Source: Ceratotherium simum simum (Eukaryota > Chordata > Mammalia > Perissodactyla > Rhinocerotidae). Taken from it: 64,000 bases of DNA. The translations under genes and the position numbers were made by a program. Numbering within the stretch: the stretch's first letter is position 1; every line of letters starts with the position of its first letter. The DNA lies in assembly GCF_000283155.1 (NCBI RefSeq), contig NW_004454207.1, positions 16,476,628 to 16,540,627 on the forward strand. The letters are read 5' to 3'. Positions 12,231-25,889 of the stretch are shown piece by piece. The notes under the pieces were generated by a model. That model made no database searches, was not told where the DNA came from, and saw only the letters and a list, made by a program, of their open reading frames with translations.

Positions 12231-15119
12231 GAACACTTTCAATGGCATCACTCATTTTTAAACTGTAGTTTAACCAGATATGGGTTCTTACTATCAAATT
12301 GAACTTAGGAAATATAAATGACTATAGGCAGGGCCTTTCCTTTGCTTTGTCTAGAATAGTTATGGAAATGAACTAATATTTCGAAATTTCATGTTAATAG
12401 ATTCAAGTAATTTGCATGGGAAGGAGGCAGTAGATAAATTATCTTTCCATTCAACTCTTGAAATTTTGCAAAGCATTTTAACAGAATTCTCAAAATGGGG
12501 AGGCAGATCAGCCTCATGTTTATCAATTCTCTATACACATCCTTGTATCGCTAGCATTTTTTATCTCATTCAACCATCCAGTCCACTTGGGAGGCTACTT
12601 AAAAGATGTTAGCTTAAAAAGTGGTTTATGTCACCTTCCCATGTCTTTGACATCTCCATTTTTCTGGAACCTGCAGGGATAGGTGAGCACTCCATGCCAA
12701 TACTCCAGGAATAAATATCTTTTTTTCCACACCTGTCCTTTCTAGTGTATGATTCTACTTATCTCTTTGAGACTTTTCAGTGGTATAGTTTCTACAAACA
12801 TGATTTTATCAGGACTTTGCTTTATGCTTTCGACTTGAAAGTGAATTTCTTTGGGGATAGTTACATCTTACTTGTTCAAGGTGTGAAATATATAACTATG
12901 ATTTTTCCATGCTACACTGATACACAGTGATTCTAAACTGAAGTAATACAGTATTGTTGCCTCCAACCTTTATCTTGACTATTAAAAGGATGAGGATTGA
13001 ATATTTGGGGTAGGTAAATATACACATTACATGGATTTCTAAAGTTACTGTATTTTTACTGTATTATAGTGCAATTATATATTTTAACAAAAACGCTCTT
13101 AGGAGACTCATAGTGTAGGTAAGTTATAACAGTGACCATTATGCAATACTCTAAAATGACTTTGTTTTAATTGCACTTTCTGGTGATCTGGGTAATAAAA
13201 GTTACTCTAATTGAATTGGACCAAATGAATATTTGATCAGGAGCAAATTTCATTTTCAGCAAAATTACCAGCGAAACTTAATTGTAAAAATATTTTTATC
13301 AACACTTTTTATTTCATATTCTAGTATAAAGTTAACTTTTCAATTTCTTATGAACAGAGTATTTGGAAGCTAGATTCCACATGAAGCTACTGAAAGGCTT
13401 TGTGGGTAGACTACAACAGGGGAGGGAGGTTCCCATGTTTCTGAAGATAGTTTGAGATTATATTGTGGGAGGTGAAAGGGGAGGTACTTGACAGTGTGTG
13501 GAGTCACAGACTCAGCAAGAATGTAACCCTGCTGGCTGCACCTTCTTTCCCCACAGGGAATTCCAGCAAAGCAAGAAGGGGTGAAGTGGCTGAGAAGGGC
13601 CAGTGCCAGTGGTATGTGACTCCAGGATCTACTCAAAGAAGTTGGCAGGTCCATTTGTAGATCTTGATCTACACATCAGAGACTCAATAGTTAATTTTAC
13701 CCACTAAGATAAAGGTTTTATTTATCTGATTTTAACAGACGCAATAAAAGCTATTTAAATTAATCTTTACCATATGGTTCTCTTATCCTTTATATTATTT
13801 CATACATTTTTAAATCTATAAAAATGGTAGTGGTAAATAGAGAACATGATGTAAAATGTCAACTCTCATCTCTTTTAAAGAGGTTAGAGTAGAAGTTGGT
13901 TTTGTTTAATTGAGTTGTGCCACATAAATATCAGTAGCTGAGTGTGGCATATAATATTCATGGAATAATTCTGATTGTATAACCTTGCTTCTCTTCATAT
14001 GATTTATGCATAATTTACAATAAGGACTTTCATATTGAGCGAAATAAGGTTTAACATTCTTGAAGTGTTCTTATGCAATGGTTACCTGATTCTACAAGTT
14101 GACTTGCGTTGTTTATTAACTTGTCTCCATTGTCCATATCTCTTTTCACATTTTAGTCGATGATATAGTCTAGTCCTGCACTTACATACCAACGTATTTT
14201 TCTGGGAAGATTCATTCTATGAAATATTCTGAGGGAAAAAAAGAAAAAGGTTCTTTGATCAATTAACTTTGGAAAATGCTGAATTCTGTGTCTTCTACTT
14301 GGATATACATAATGAACATAAGCATAACTAAAGGCTCTGAGAAGTCCTGCAGTTAAAAAAAAAAAAAAAACACTAAAGAGTTTTTAACCCAGTGTTCCCT
14401 GGATGTATTTGACCACGGACACTCTTTTTCCATAATGCCTTGTTACATCCCATTGAATTTTAAGAAATGCCAATTTAGATATCCAACATGATCGTATAAA
14501 CTTGAATTTGCCTATGTTATTTTTACTGAAATGAATCTACGTAAATAAAGTAAGGTTTGCAAGAAATATATTGCATCTCTATATTTTCTTAAATAGAGTT
14601 CATTCCATATTACCATCTCATTTGGGAGGACCTCTTGGTCCCCCATTATAGTTACCAGACAGCCATCCTCCCTGGAGTTCTGGCTTCTTTCCAAGGAACA
14701 GGCCCACATCTCTGGTTTTCCAGACTTTGTGCCTCACCTCAAGGTCAATCTGTTTCTCCTCTGAGGGGATGGTGAGGAGGAGTCAGGACAGGATGAGCTC
14801 CAAGGGTCTCAAGCCTATTGGAATTCTTGCTTTCTAAGCTACTCTGCCTCTTCCTTCAAACCTTCTTTTCTTTTACCATAGACTTTGATGGTTCATTTAA
14901 CCGAAAGCCTAATTTAGTCCCCTATTGTTTGTGTTCAGAGAGGGCTTAATCTTCCAAAGCTCCAAGTTGGTGAGAGGACAGATTTCCATTCCTTCTCTCC
15001 AATTTAGTATAGAGGGAAAGAAAAACAAAACTTAAATCTCCATATTAAAGGAGTCTGAAAATATTTAGACCATTATATAAGTGAAAAGGCATTGCCTTCA
15101 CTTATCTTTTGCTTTTACA
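12231..15119. other. No gene or assignable repeat seen
   Basis: Nearly 2.9 kb of AT-rich sequence. There is a pure A-run of about 17 bases near 14355-14371 that could mark the tail of an unrecognised retroposon. Open frames are short and without motifs. Confidence 0.4.
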
Positions 15120-15575
15120 TTATTTTTTCCTGGGCCCTGCCTACCCCTCTTATGTTGTAACACTCCTTCTTGCCCACTAAGCTCCAGCCAGACAGGCCTT
15201 CAATTCACTGTCTGCCTTTGGGCCTTTGCTCTAGGTGTCCCCTCTTTCAGCATCTTGCCTGCTCTTCACACTGACTGTTCCATGAAATACAAGGTCTTAG
15301 ATTAAATGTCACCTCCTTGGGGAAATCTTCCCTAAATACCAGACCAAAGTATCTACCTAGTCCATCACTACACCATCACCCTATCTTAATTCTCTGTATA
15401 GCACCTAACACTCGATATTTTGTTTATCTTTTTGTCTCTTCCAACAAGAATCAAAGTTCACGAGAGCTGGGATATTATCTTGTTCTCCATTGCTTCCCCA
15501 CTACTTAATACAGTGCTTAATACAGTGCTTAATACAGTACAGACTCCACAGATAAGTGCTAAATGAATATTTGTC
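15120..15575 (+). repeat. L2 LINE, long 3' segment
   Basis: Landmarks in L2 order: 'gcctttgggcctttgctctaggtgtcccctc', 'tccatgaaatacaaggtcttagattaaatgtcacctcc', 'gaaatcttccctaaatacc', 'ctctgtatagcacctaac', 'cacgagagctgggatattatcttgtt', and the end 'agtgctaaatgaatat'. Near the end a 12-bp unit, cttaatacagtg, is repeated almost three times (15504-15538), a local expansion inside the L2. Confidence 0.75.
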
Positions 15576-16411
15576 TTTTCATGTCTATTATTTTCCTGGT
15601 TACGTCTTGCTCTTTTTTTACTGGAAACTTCAGCCACCCTTTGCAGCCATTCCCTGCATTGTTTCAACTTCCTCCCTCCACTTCTACTCTCATGCCATTC
15701 CATATAATAGTCCACCTTCCTTTTTTATCTCTAATTCTGTAGTTCCTCTGAAGGTCTGAGCTAATCTTTCATGGCTCTTTATATTACACTAGCTTGAAGA
15801 CTGCATTCTTTCCTAGACTTAAAATTTACTTCTATGGCAAAAACCTTTCTATATAGTCTTTGAACACCTATATCTTAATCCTATCATTCACTTCTCTGCT
15901 TTGCTGTTGCAGTGCTCGCAAAAACTGCCAGCTAAATCCTTGCTTTCTTACTGTTCAACGTGTATTAATATTATGTCATTAAGCAGACTAGGACCATCTT
16001 TAGGGCAGGAGCCATGCCATATCCTTCTTTTACTTATTTATTTCTTTATTTTTTAATAGCACCCAAGACATTTCCTGAATTTACCATATTTCAGCTGGTC
16101 AATAAATACATGCATGCCCATAGACAATGTATACTGAAAAACACAGCATCAGTATTAATTAATGATCTTAGATGAGCCACTTGTATTATTTACTCATATT
16201 ACTAAAATTAGGAAGGAAGAGGGAGGTTGCAGATCCCTACACCATACACTCTTATTGCTTGAATGTGCTTTCTTTTGACAAGGCTGCTGCCTGTTATGAT
16301 TTTCCCTACAGTTAAGGCATTTGAATATATATATCTTTAAATTATAAAAGTACTATAAGAATACTAAACCAAGTTGAGAAAATAAAGACATAAAAACATA
16401 TAATCCCTGGG
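15576..16411. other. No gene or assignable repeat seen
   Basis: AT-rich sequence with several T-rich patches; nothing coding or repeat-derived that I can name. Confidence 0.35.
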
Positions 16412-16421
16412 TAAATTTCTT

Positions 16422-16639
16422 TTTTTTTTTTTTTTAAAGATTTTATTTATTTTATTTTTGCCCCCCAAAGCCCCAGCAGATAGTTGCATGTCATAGCTGC
16501 ACATCCTTCTAGTTGCTGTATGTGGGACTCGGCCTCAGGATGGACTGAGAAGTGGTGCCTCGATGCGCACCCGGGATCCGAACCCGGGCCGCCAGCATTG
16601 CAGCGCGCGCACTTAACCACCAAGCCACAGGGCCGGCCC
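16422..16639 (-). mobile_element. ERE-type SINE, reverse, with TSD
   Basis: It opens with a T-run (the reversed A-tail), then 'ccaaagccccagcagatagttgcatgtcatagctgcac', a B-box region 'gggatccgaacccgggc', and closes 'acttaaccaccaagccacagggccggccc'. A 10-bp TSD, taaatttctt, flanks it at 16412-16421 and 16640-16649. The intact TSD and CpG-rich head suggest a fairly young insertion. Confidence 0.93.
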
Positions 16640-16649
16640 TAAATTTCTT

Positions 16650-19600
16650 AAATATTTTTCTTTCTTTAGTGTTTTGAAATTAGTGTGTATTACTTTCATG
16701 ATCTAGGGAAAAAACAATCTTCCTAACATATTTTGCATATAGTATTTTGTTCTGGCCTTTCTTCAGATACAAAAATCACTTAAAATTATTATTACCCAAG
16801 AAATTCATGTTTGTGGTCATAAATTCAAACAATATCAAATTGCACCAAATAAAAAAAAATGAAATGATCTTCCCTTGTTATATTAAATGTGTAATACATT
16901 TGTTCCTCTAAACTACAAAGATTTTATTCATGGATTGTTTAAAAATAAAAAGAAGACAAATGGAATCCAACAACAGCAATATATATTTCTCACTAAAATT
17001 GTATGTGAGATCATCATGATATGTGATCATTTATGCTTTTTATTAATCAGTCAGAAAAGCAATCCTGTCAGCAAAAGTGGATTATAGCTTTATCACAAAG
17101 TTTATAAAAGGAACTATAGAACCTATAATTTTTTGTGTGTTTTCAGTGAACATTAATTGGGGGGTAAAATGCTATTGTGTAGTGAAGTAAATTGATTCTA
17201 ATCACAGTTGTTTTCTGTGAATTAAATCACCAACAAAAGTCAATCACTCTCCAAAGACTTTTAAAGGATAAAATTCCATTTGTGGTTGAAGATCAATTTG
17301 AAAACACTACTGGATATTAATTTATTTTTTCACATTTAATTTTCAACTCTGACTCTGTTTCTTAAAGAATAAGTCACATTTTGAAAAGCCTATATCTTTA
17401 ATATACAAATATTTAATATCTCCCTAAGCCAGTATCTAGTGTGTAGTGGGCTTATAACTTAGCACTGAGAGTTAAATACTTACGTGTTAAAAAAATGGGA
17501 TGGAAAATGATTAGATATTTTACTCCATGAAAAAATTGGCAGACTAGACAAATTAGCAGCTTTCGTTCCCTTCCTACTCCATAAACAAACACACCCCTAA
17601 CATCATTAGTTACCTAGGGGGATATATATATAAAACACCTTTGTTTTTTGGGTTGTGGCCCTTATGCTAAACTTATCCCCTGGGTTTCCTGATATGGGTC
17701 ATGCCATAAAAATATCCACGTCAGGGCTAGTCAGGTCAGAATCTCTGAGAGAGCCGTTACACTGTCTATGCATCCTTCGTCCTTGTCAAATTATGATGTT
17801 TTCATTCGTTCTCCTTGTACAGATCAAAGACAGAATTGATAAGTATGGATAAATTACAGATTGTGTTGTCCCAGCTACCGAACTCCAGGAATTCATCGCA
17901 AGGGTATTCCATAATGGCCTGGCACTAGATTGGAAGCTGTTTTCAGTAAATTGAGTGATGTTACTCAGTGTGTTTCCTGAAGCAAGACAGACAGCATCAG
18001 GCTGGAGACTTTGAGAAGGGTAAAACTTCCAACAGTAGTGATATTTAAAGTGTGGCTTTATCACCTGCATACACTGCACTGTGTTGGTAGAAATGAGAAT
18101 GGAAGAAAATGAGAAGATTGGATTATTGGTTAAGGAATGGATTTTTCCTCTTTCCTTCATACCTTTTATCTCAAAAGTTGAAAAGTCTAGCTCTGGGGGA
18201 TTGTGCACTTGTGTCTAAATGACACAGCAGAACAGCAATTGCAAAGTCCTGTGTTCAAACAAGTCCGGGATATATATCTATTTCTTTGTCATGGAGCATT
18301 TACCACTTGGCTGGGATGATTTTACATATCCTTTAAGTTAACAAGCAGTACCAAAAAAAAAGAAAAAAGAAAAAAAAAAAAAACCTTTGAGGCTGCATTT
18401 AGAAATTCTTTAGTTTCAACTAGCACTGGGGACATTTGGTACTTATTTCATTTCTTGCTGTGATGCTCTGTTACCACAAAGACACAGGCTTAAGCTGTTT
18501 CCCTTCAACTGTGTAAGGGAAAAAATCATTTGAACATTTCGTATATTTTAGGAAGAGTTTAGATAACAGGGTCAAACTTTTCAAGTTTGGACATGTCTCT
18601 TGCTCCTCATCCTTGCTTTTCTCTATCCTCAATTTTGTTTTCCTTTAGTATTTTTCAGTGAATTGTGAATATTTACAGTAGAATTAGAGATAAAATACTT
18701 CTCTTACTTGTTTTCTTCCATTTCTACACCTGAGACAAATGGGAAAAATCACACTTTAAACCACACATGACATCGCATGTTTAATTTCAGCTCTTTCCTA
18801 CTATCCATTTTATTTATCAAGAGGCGAAGACACTCCCAAAACTTACAATGTCTCCTTATTTCCTACAGCATTACTTTTGTTGAAAGCCTACTTGTATTTT
18901 TAGCCAAAACTTCCTTAGACAAACTATGACTGAGTCATGCTGCCCCTCAGACATCAATCCTCACTCCTCCCTTTCCCGCTACCCACAACTGCCCAACACA
19001 TACACACAAGCTCATTTCATCTTCTGTGCCTGCTGGTTATGCCCTTTTTTTCCTACAGCCCATTTTATTCCCACTATTAGACCTATTGCCATCTTACTGA
19101 ACCCTTTCTTGGAACTCACATAAAACTTCAAATCTTTTGTAACTAACTCTGAAGCTTTTATCTATTTGCCCCTCAGTAACCTCTCCCTTATCCAAACTCT
19201 GAATTTATAATTTGTAACATAGCACAGAGCACCAAACTATATACTTGCTTTTATTATTTGTTTAGCTGTTCTGTATATGTTGACTTTTCTCCTAATTCCT
19301 TACACTTCTTTTATAGTTCCCAGTGAATCTAAGCCAACAGTTTGTATTTAGTTAGTTTTAAAATATGAACTAACAGTATTTAAAGATTGATTCTTGCATA
19401 CTTTCCAACTTTTCTTTAGAATAATTATGCCACCATGAATGAAGTAACATTCCTCGTCTTGGCTGGGGAGCATTGCATAGTACTTTAGCCGGAACATAAT
19501 AAATGCCCGCTGTAGGATGGGATCACTGGGAAGTCCTACTTGCAGGTGAGCAAGAAGCAGAGTCTCTAGAAGGTAACTTATTACTTGGAGATCTCTGAGG

Positions 19601-22256
19601 ATATTAATGATGAAAAGGAGTGGCCAGAGGAAAGACTTTTCCCTTCTCAATTGCAGCACTGTAACTAAGTGACTTCTGGTAGATCAAATAGACTATTTTG
19701 GGGATTCCTGCTCACCCATCTCCTCTGTGTTTTCAGAGCTGCTGTAGAGCTGTTAGAACAGTGAACTGATGCTTTTTGACTTGCCAAACAGTAGGAGCTT
19801 TCTATTTAAATAGTTATCCCTTAGAAGAGCTATATTAGGGAGCTCAAAGGAAAGGATTTAAGGGCCCACACAGAGTAGAGAGGCAGCAGATCAGCCACCT
19901 ACTGGGCCCTTGTTCCTTCGAATGATTCAAACTACATATTTGTAAGGCAGACGGCCTCTTGCTCACTGAACTGTAGGCTCCTCACCTGCCCTTTTGTGTT
20001 TAGCAAACACATGGGAAGGGCAACTCTTCACTGCTTTCCAACTTGTCTCTTGTTGCTCTAGGTAAGCAATACCACACAGCCAAGTGGGCAGAGATCCAGG
20101 TGTACTGCTGGCACCTAGGGGATGTGATCAGAGGAAGAGATCCTTTAGGTTCAAGGAGACCAAATATCCAGACTTAGCATGTTGGTCATTTTCCAAGTGA
20201 CAAGTATGTAAAATGTTGGTAGACTAAGAAACCAAAGGAAGTAATCAGAATGTGTTTTTCACCAAGCATCTATATAGATGCTTTCTTATACCTTTATTAA
20301 GAGGATTCATTCAAATTCCAGATAGTCATACTACCAAGTTTATCATTTTAATAGGGAATCAACTATATTGGATAGAGAAATTGGGATTATTTCCCTAGCT
20401 CTTAAGCACATAAGAACTTTATTACATCCAGAGAATGATTTATGCTCTACTGTTGCTGTTATAATGTATTGTTCTTGTGCCCATACTGTGAGAAACAAAT
20501 GTATACCAAAGAAAATACAGAAAATATGAGTTAGGAGACTCACCATCCTGCCAGATAAAGTCTTTTTCTAAATCTCATTGAAACCTGGCCTTCAGAAGTA
20601 GGCCAGAAAATAGGCCTAGCTATCCACACAGACATCTCTTTTTGCATTATCGTTCAACATCTCCTAGGAGGCAGCTAGTTCTGTTGTGGGCCGACATAGA
20701 TTCTTCCACTCCATTTTCTTTCTTTTTTATTATATGTACACTATTTGAGCTATTTTAAACATAAAGAAAAGAGAAAAATAAGAAAAAAAATCTCAACACC
20801 CAGAATTAACAGATACGTGTTGTCAAAACTGCTCCCACTTTCTTTTTTTTTAAACGAATGAAAGCTAAAGATACAGCTAAAGCCTCTTTCCAGCCACTCT
20901 CTTCGCCACTCTGTTTCTTATATACTTAGTACATACAAGGTTTATAATCCTTTCAGAAGCTAATTTCTTCCTCATCTCCAGGACCATCTCCTGACTTTCT
21001 TAGGCAGTCTGCAAGGGGGCAGCTCGGGACAGTAATGGGTGTCAAACTTAACTGTCCCACTTATCCAGTGTCACTGGTGTGCAATACTTTCCCCCTTGGG
21101 AAGGTTACCTGGGGTTGCCTATTCTAAAGGTCAGTGATCTCTAGCATAACAGCTTTGAAGTATGGAAGACCCATTTATGTACTACCTGAAACCAAACACA
21201 ACTGTTCTTCAGACCTTAGCCTTTTGATCTAAGATGCTCTAATCTTTTGATGACCATTCATGTTGCACTACACCTTTTTTTTTTTTATTTTAACACTCTG
21301 CCATTAATACCTTATTGACTTTTCTCATCTCTTCGCTTACGGATCTACAGAATAACTTAATAAAATGAAGTAAGGTAGATTAATAACAGGCTTAAGATCA
21401 CACTTACTATCCCTATTTTGTAATGGATGCTATACTCTCCCACTCCCTGGGATACATCATGTTCTCTTAGCTGTGTGTCTTCCCAAATCAAAATATAGAA
21501 CAAAGGTGAAGAAGGGGAAGTTGGCAGCTATGTGGTTTGGGCATTGAATTGTTTCCACATCAAAAGATTTATGAACTGTGCATTTTAAACAGTTCCTCAG
21601 TTCCTGACTCTCTTTAACCGAATTGAAAAAGCCAGTAGGGGGAGGGAGGCAAATGTTAAAGAAAATGGCCTTGACTGTTCAATCTGGTGTTAAAGATAAA
21701 AAACATTTAACTCAGGTAGATTTAAGACCTATAATCTTAAGAGTTGGAATTCTCAATTTTAAAGGACAAAAGGGGAGGGGAGGGAGTAAATCCACGCTAG
21801 CAAGTTTACCTAGATCTCCTCTTTTGCTGCTCACTAATGCAGCTCTTCTGAAGGAGAGGAGTTTAAATAGAACACTCTCACTGCTTTGGGGGAAGCAAAA
21901 ACATTAAGACACTGCTTTAACAGCTTTACAGAATCTGCCAATTCATCCTGAACGCAGTGCTAAGAAGTGAGCCGTAATCTCTAGGGTGGGAGCATGGCCC
22001 ACAGTCAACACCTATGCTCAGTCTCCATTTTGCTTAATCAATATTTACCAGGTGACAATCACAGCTTCAGTGGTTTCTGTTTCCTACCAATGTTTCTGTG
22101 GCTGGTACTTTAGACTTTCAATCATTTCCCTGCTTATAATAATTTATATGCTAAGTCCTTTTTATAAATGAATAGCCACATCAATTGTACCTAATTCCTA
22201 GGATCAGTTGCACATTGGAAAACCAGGATTTGTTATTGAATTTGGGCATTAAAAAT
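16650..22256. other. Long stretch without gene or clear repeat
   Basis: About 5.6 kb almost free of recognisable mobile elements. It contains an A-rich tract broken by single G residues (about 18352-18383) and a few T-runs. Open frames up to about 140 residues (for example 17786-18208, minus) show no domains, signal sequences or codon structure that I trust. Confidence 0.4.
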
Positions 22257-22264
22257 AAATCCTC

Positions 22265-22503
22265 TGGGGCCAGCCCCACGGCATAGTGGTTAAGTTCGGC
22301 ACACTCTGCTTTGGCAGCCCGGGTTCGCAGGTTCGGATCCTGGGTGAGGACCTACACCACTTGTCAGCCGTGCTGTGGTGGCGACCCACGTACAAAATTG
22401 GCACAGGTGTTAGCTCAGGGCGAATCTCCCTCAAGCAAAAAAAGAGGAAGACTGGCAACAGATGTTAGCTCAGGGCGAATCTTCCTCAGCAAAAAAAAAA
22501 AAA
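22265..22503 (+). mobile_element. ERE-type SINE with TSD
   Basis: Starts 'ggggccagccccacggcatagtggttaagttcggc', has 'cgggttcgcaggttcggatcc', two tail copies of 'gttagctcagggcgaatc', and an A-tail. An 8-bp TSD, aaatcctc, lies at 22257-22264 and 22504-22511. The open frames over it are SINE shadows. Confidence 0.92.
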
Positions 22504-22593
22504 AAATCCTCCAGCACTCCCTTACTTTACTGGATTGCATCATTTTCTTTGTTGCTCATTTTAAGTGAAATTCTTTCAGACAATTGTCATTTA

Positions 22594-23086
22594 TAGGTTA
22601 TCTACTGCTATGTAACAAACCACCACAAAATGTAGTGGATAAAACAATAAGCTCACTAGTCTGGGCAGTTCTTCTGGTTTGGGCTAGGCTAAACTGATTT
22701 CTCTGGGGCTCGACCATGTGTCTGTGGTCAGCTACAGGTTGGCTGGGGGCTGGCTGATTGGGAATGGTTTCACTCACATGTCTGGAAGTTTGATGGCTGT
22801 TGGCTGGGTCATGTGTCTCTCATAATCCAGCAGGCCAGCCTGGGCTTGTTTTCCTGCTGGTCACAAGGTTCTGAGAAAGAGCAGAAATGAGCATGCAAGG
22901 TCTCTTGAGGCTTAGGCTCAGAACTAGCATACTGTGACCTGCTGCAATCTATTGGCCAAAATAAGTCACAAGGCCAGTCCAGACTCAAGCGGAGTGGAAA
23001 CTGACTGCCTCTTTAGTGAGAGGAATTGCAAAGGGTGGGGAGACAGGGAAGGGTGAAGAATTATGGTCTTGTTGCCATTTACCACA
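22594..23086 (-). mobile_element. MLT1-type MaLR LTR, reverse
   Basis: The left side reads 'ggttatctactgctatgtaacaaaccaccacaaaatgtagtgg', the reverse of the usual MLT1 end. Inside are 'ctcactcacatgtctggaag'-like and 'gtcacaaggccagtccagactcaag' segments. The right edge 'gccatttaccaca' fits the start of the LTR in reverse. The subfamily is not resolved. Confidence 0.6.
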
Positions 23087-23944
23087 TGTACGTAGCTTCT
23101 CCCATGATGTAGCTGTCTCAAGTAATTTTCTTTTTGGGAGCAGCTGCTTTGATATACAGGGAATATTGATCCATCACACTTATAAAGAAAATTACACCAC
23201 AGAAAGTATTATTTAGGCATCATAGGTGTTCACGAGAGTAAGAAACGCTGAAGCCTTAAGCAGATAAGCCCTTTAAGTTCTGAAGTGTTTTTACTCTTCC
23301 AAGAATCAACTGTAGTATTGTTTTCATCAGATTAAAGCAATTCCAAGTCACATGCCTGAAACTGCACAAAAAATGTGATGCATTTGCTTATTCTCCATCA
23401 TATGTGGACAAAATAAATACCTTGATATGGAGTACAGATCATACACAGCCCTCTAAATTCACGTAAACAGATCTCTCTGGTTGATGAGTTTTATTTTTTA
23501 TAAACTTTTTTTCCTTTAGCTTGTATTATCTGTTCTAAAAAACCTTGAACCTTTAACCTTTCCTTCTCATTCTTATTCTCTAACTTGCTAAAGATTTTTG
23601 GAGGTCTTTGCTAGCCAATTCTATTTCTGGTGCCATTTCATCATAGAAAGAGGACCAGCAAAATAAATGTGGATATTAAATAAAACTTAGTCTCATTTTG
23701 TAAAATCAAATGCTTTACATGAAGTTACTAAATAACAAGCACATTATATTTGTGAGAAGATGATATTGCCAATAAGACATAATTCTTTCATAATACATAT
23801 TCAGTGAGTGTATACCAAGAGTACATGGTTGATTATACTCCGCATAGCATGCTGAATAGGAGAGTAGCAGATTTAATATTATAGATAAGGGAAATGTATA
23901 CAAAGAAAATATGCCCTTGTTTTTTGACTTTGCTTTAGCATAAA

Positions 23945-24125
23945 AACATCAAGTTTGTGGCTTGAAGAGACCTTAGGGATTTCCTAATCTAGTCCTACCT
24001 GAAGCCTCCAATGATGGGAAACTCATTGTATTTAAAGAAGCAAATCCATTTCTAAGTGGCTTATTGAGTTGTCATCACTGGAGGTGTTTGAGCAAAAGCT
24101 ATCAGAGACTGTATTATGTGTCATC
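23945..24125 (+). repeat. L3/CR1-like LINE fragment
   Basis: 'gagaccttagggatttcctaatctagtcctacc', 'gatgggaaactcattgtatttaaa' and 'cactggaggtgtttgagcaaaagct' follow the 3' region of the old L3/CR1 family. The copy is strongly diverged, so the class is plausible but not certain. Confidence 0.45.
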
Positions 24126-25150
24126 TTCCTTATCTTCATTAAATATATGGTATACTAAAGAGATGGATATGTAAATAATCACAACAAAATATGATATGTG
24201 CTCAAATATAATACACATATACCTTGGAGTCACAAAGTGAATGTATTGTCCAGTTTAATGGTCAGAACTTGGTGATTGTCTACATAGGTGGGATGGTGGA
24301 GGAGCTAAAGATGGTAGATGTTATCAAGTGAAACTGGGAATATCTAATAATCAGGGTTCTTGGGAGCATGCCAGAAACTCTGTGCACCCATGGTTTTCCA
24401 AGACTAAATCCACATCCATTTTCTGAGATCAAATTCCGTCCCTGGCCCATTATGGAAACACCACCTGGACCTCAAATGTGTGACTACCAAGAAGCCCTTT
24501 AATAATAAGGCATGGATAGCGAAAGGAGGCTTTAAATTGGCCAAAGTGCTTCCTCTGCTGTCACCATATCTAACTTGTGGCAGGTTTGAACAGCATGGTG
24601 AAGTATTATTTTAACATTACACATAAAGTTTATTCTCTTCCTCAGCAAATTGCCTCTTAAATTTTTTCAGTTATTTGATGTCTTAAAAATAGACAAAACT
24701 CAGTTTGTTAATTTTATGGAAATTACTGTCATAGCAGGGAGCCATACCAAGGAAGTTTAAAAAACAAAGACAACAATACTAGAAACTGGAGGAAAAAAGT
24801 CATAAAAAATTTATTTCCAGGCGCACTTATCTATCTTCCATTTCATTGCTGATTTGCAGTCAGTGATAGCTCTGCTTTTTTGTTTCATTTGTCCTCTTCC
24901 TCTCAAGAATCTTGGTTTTATTTTTGTTTCAACTTCCCCTAGCTTTTTTCCCAGATAGTATCTATTACCTTTTCCCAAACCCTAATTCACCCTACTCTCT
25001 TTATCATTCTCTTTCTGGTGTAGCTTTCACAACGGTCCAGTCGCGACACTTCTTATTAGTCTCATGCTAGGGCTTATTCGATCATCTTCAACAAGAAGAT
25101 AACTGTTTATCCCCAGAGATGGGGTAAACAAAAGGGCAAAGCAGGCTGTG
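24126..25150. other. Mostly unassigned; possible diverged L2
   Basis: The first 200 bases ('gatggatatgtaaataatcacaacaaaatatgatatgtgctcaa...gaggagc') loosely recall a reversed L2 body, but the match is too weak to call. The rest shows no gene or named repeat. Confidence 0.3.
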
Positions 25151-25269
25151 CACATGTGCAAGCCTTTCCTTTATCTTGCTCTCTTAGGTTCCCAGACATA
25201 CCTGTGTGCACTCCCTCTGCCTTCAACCCCTGCAGGCCCCTCCAGTTACCCTTACTCAGAGTGGCCCCG

Positions 25270-25718
25270 TGTTGGTTCGAAAACTGGCCCCTGTACAGGG
25301 AGGGCAAGGAGAGACTGAAGAGGCAGACCATTCTAGATTGATAGGTGGCAGGTTTAATAAGCAAGGAAACTTATCTACAGGCTTGTCTTGGATGGCAAGA
25401 TAAGCAGATCACACCCACCCCCCAGAATCTTAAACGTTTATATAGTGGTCTTAACTGCATTCAGTCACATATTCACTTCAGGTGGTCTCAACAATACCTT
25501 ACTCTCTCAAGGCTATGTCCTTGAAATAGCTCCGGCTATGGGAACAGCAGGCAGAACGTACATTCCAAGTGGTGAGGAGCCTGATTGCCCAGGTCCAGCT
25601 TACTCTTCAACCACCAGTCACAACCTCTCCATGACCTCCTCCAACACCCTGCTCCTAATTTACCCCTCTCCTCATTCTTCCTCCTTTCCCAATTCAGGTT
25701 CCCCATTCTTCTACTGCA
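25270..25718 (-). mobile_element. Retroviral-type LTR (ERV1-like), reverse
   Basis: Read on the minus strand this segment is organised like an LTR. A TG start lies at the right edge. A long U3 follows, with a TATA-like 'ctatataaacg' (about 25437-25447), then 'ccttgcttattaaacc' as a poly(A)-signal region near 25350-25365. A U5-like tail ends in CA at the left edge. No gag, pol or env sequence is adjacent, so it is probably a solo LTR. Boundaries are inferred from TG/CA ends only; I found no matching TSD, and the true left edge may lie further left. Confidence 0.55.
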
Positions 25719-25889
25719 ATTGATTTGTTCTAGGAATTTTAAGGGAGATAAAAATAATTCCTGATTGAAATAATTCATACTAGGCCAGAAATGAATGATT
25801 TCAGATCTATGGAATGCGCTTTATAAAATGATATATTAAATGTAAAGAAATTCCTAATGTAATATACATGTAAATATTATGTGGGGTCA

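Noticed and set aside
16422..16639. tRNA-gene-like head with B-box (and the same in the other EREs).
   Set aside because: The head belongs to a SINE with A-tail and TSD; it does not fold as an intact tRNA gene that I could support.
17786..18208. 140-codon minus-strand frame, among the longest in the window.
   Set aside because: No domain or coding-like pattern; a frame of this length is compatible with chance in 64 kb on six frames.
18352..18383. A-rich tract as possible tail of a processed pseudogene.
   Set aside because: Nothing coding-like or gene-derived was recognised upstream, and no flanking direct repeat was found.
25270..25718. Possible intact provirus, since an LTR is present.
   Set aside because: No second LTR, primer-binding site or gag/pol/env frames nearby; a solo LTR is the simpler reading.
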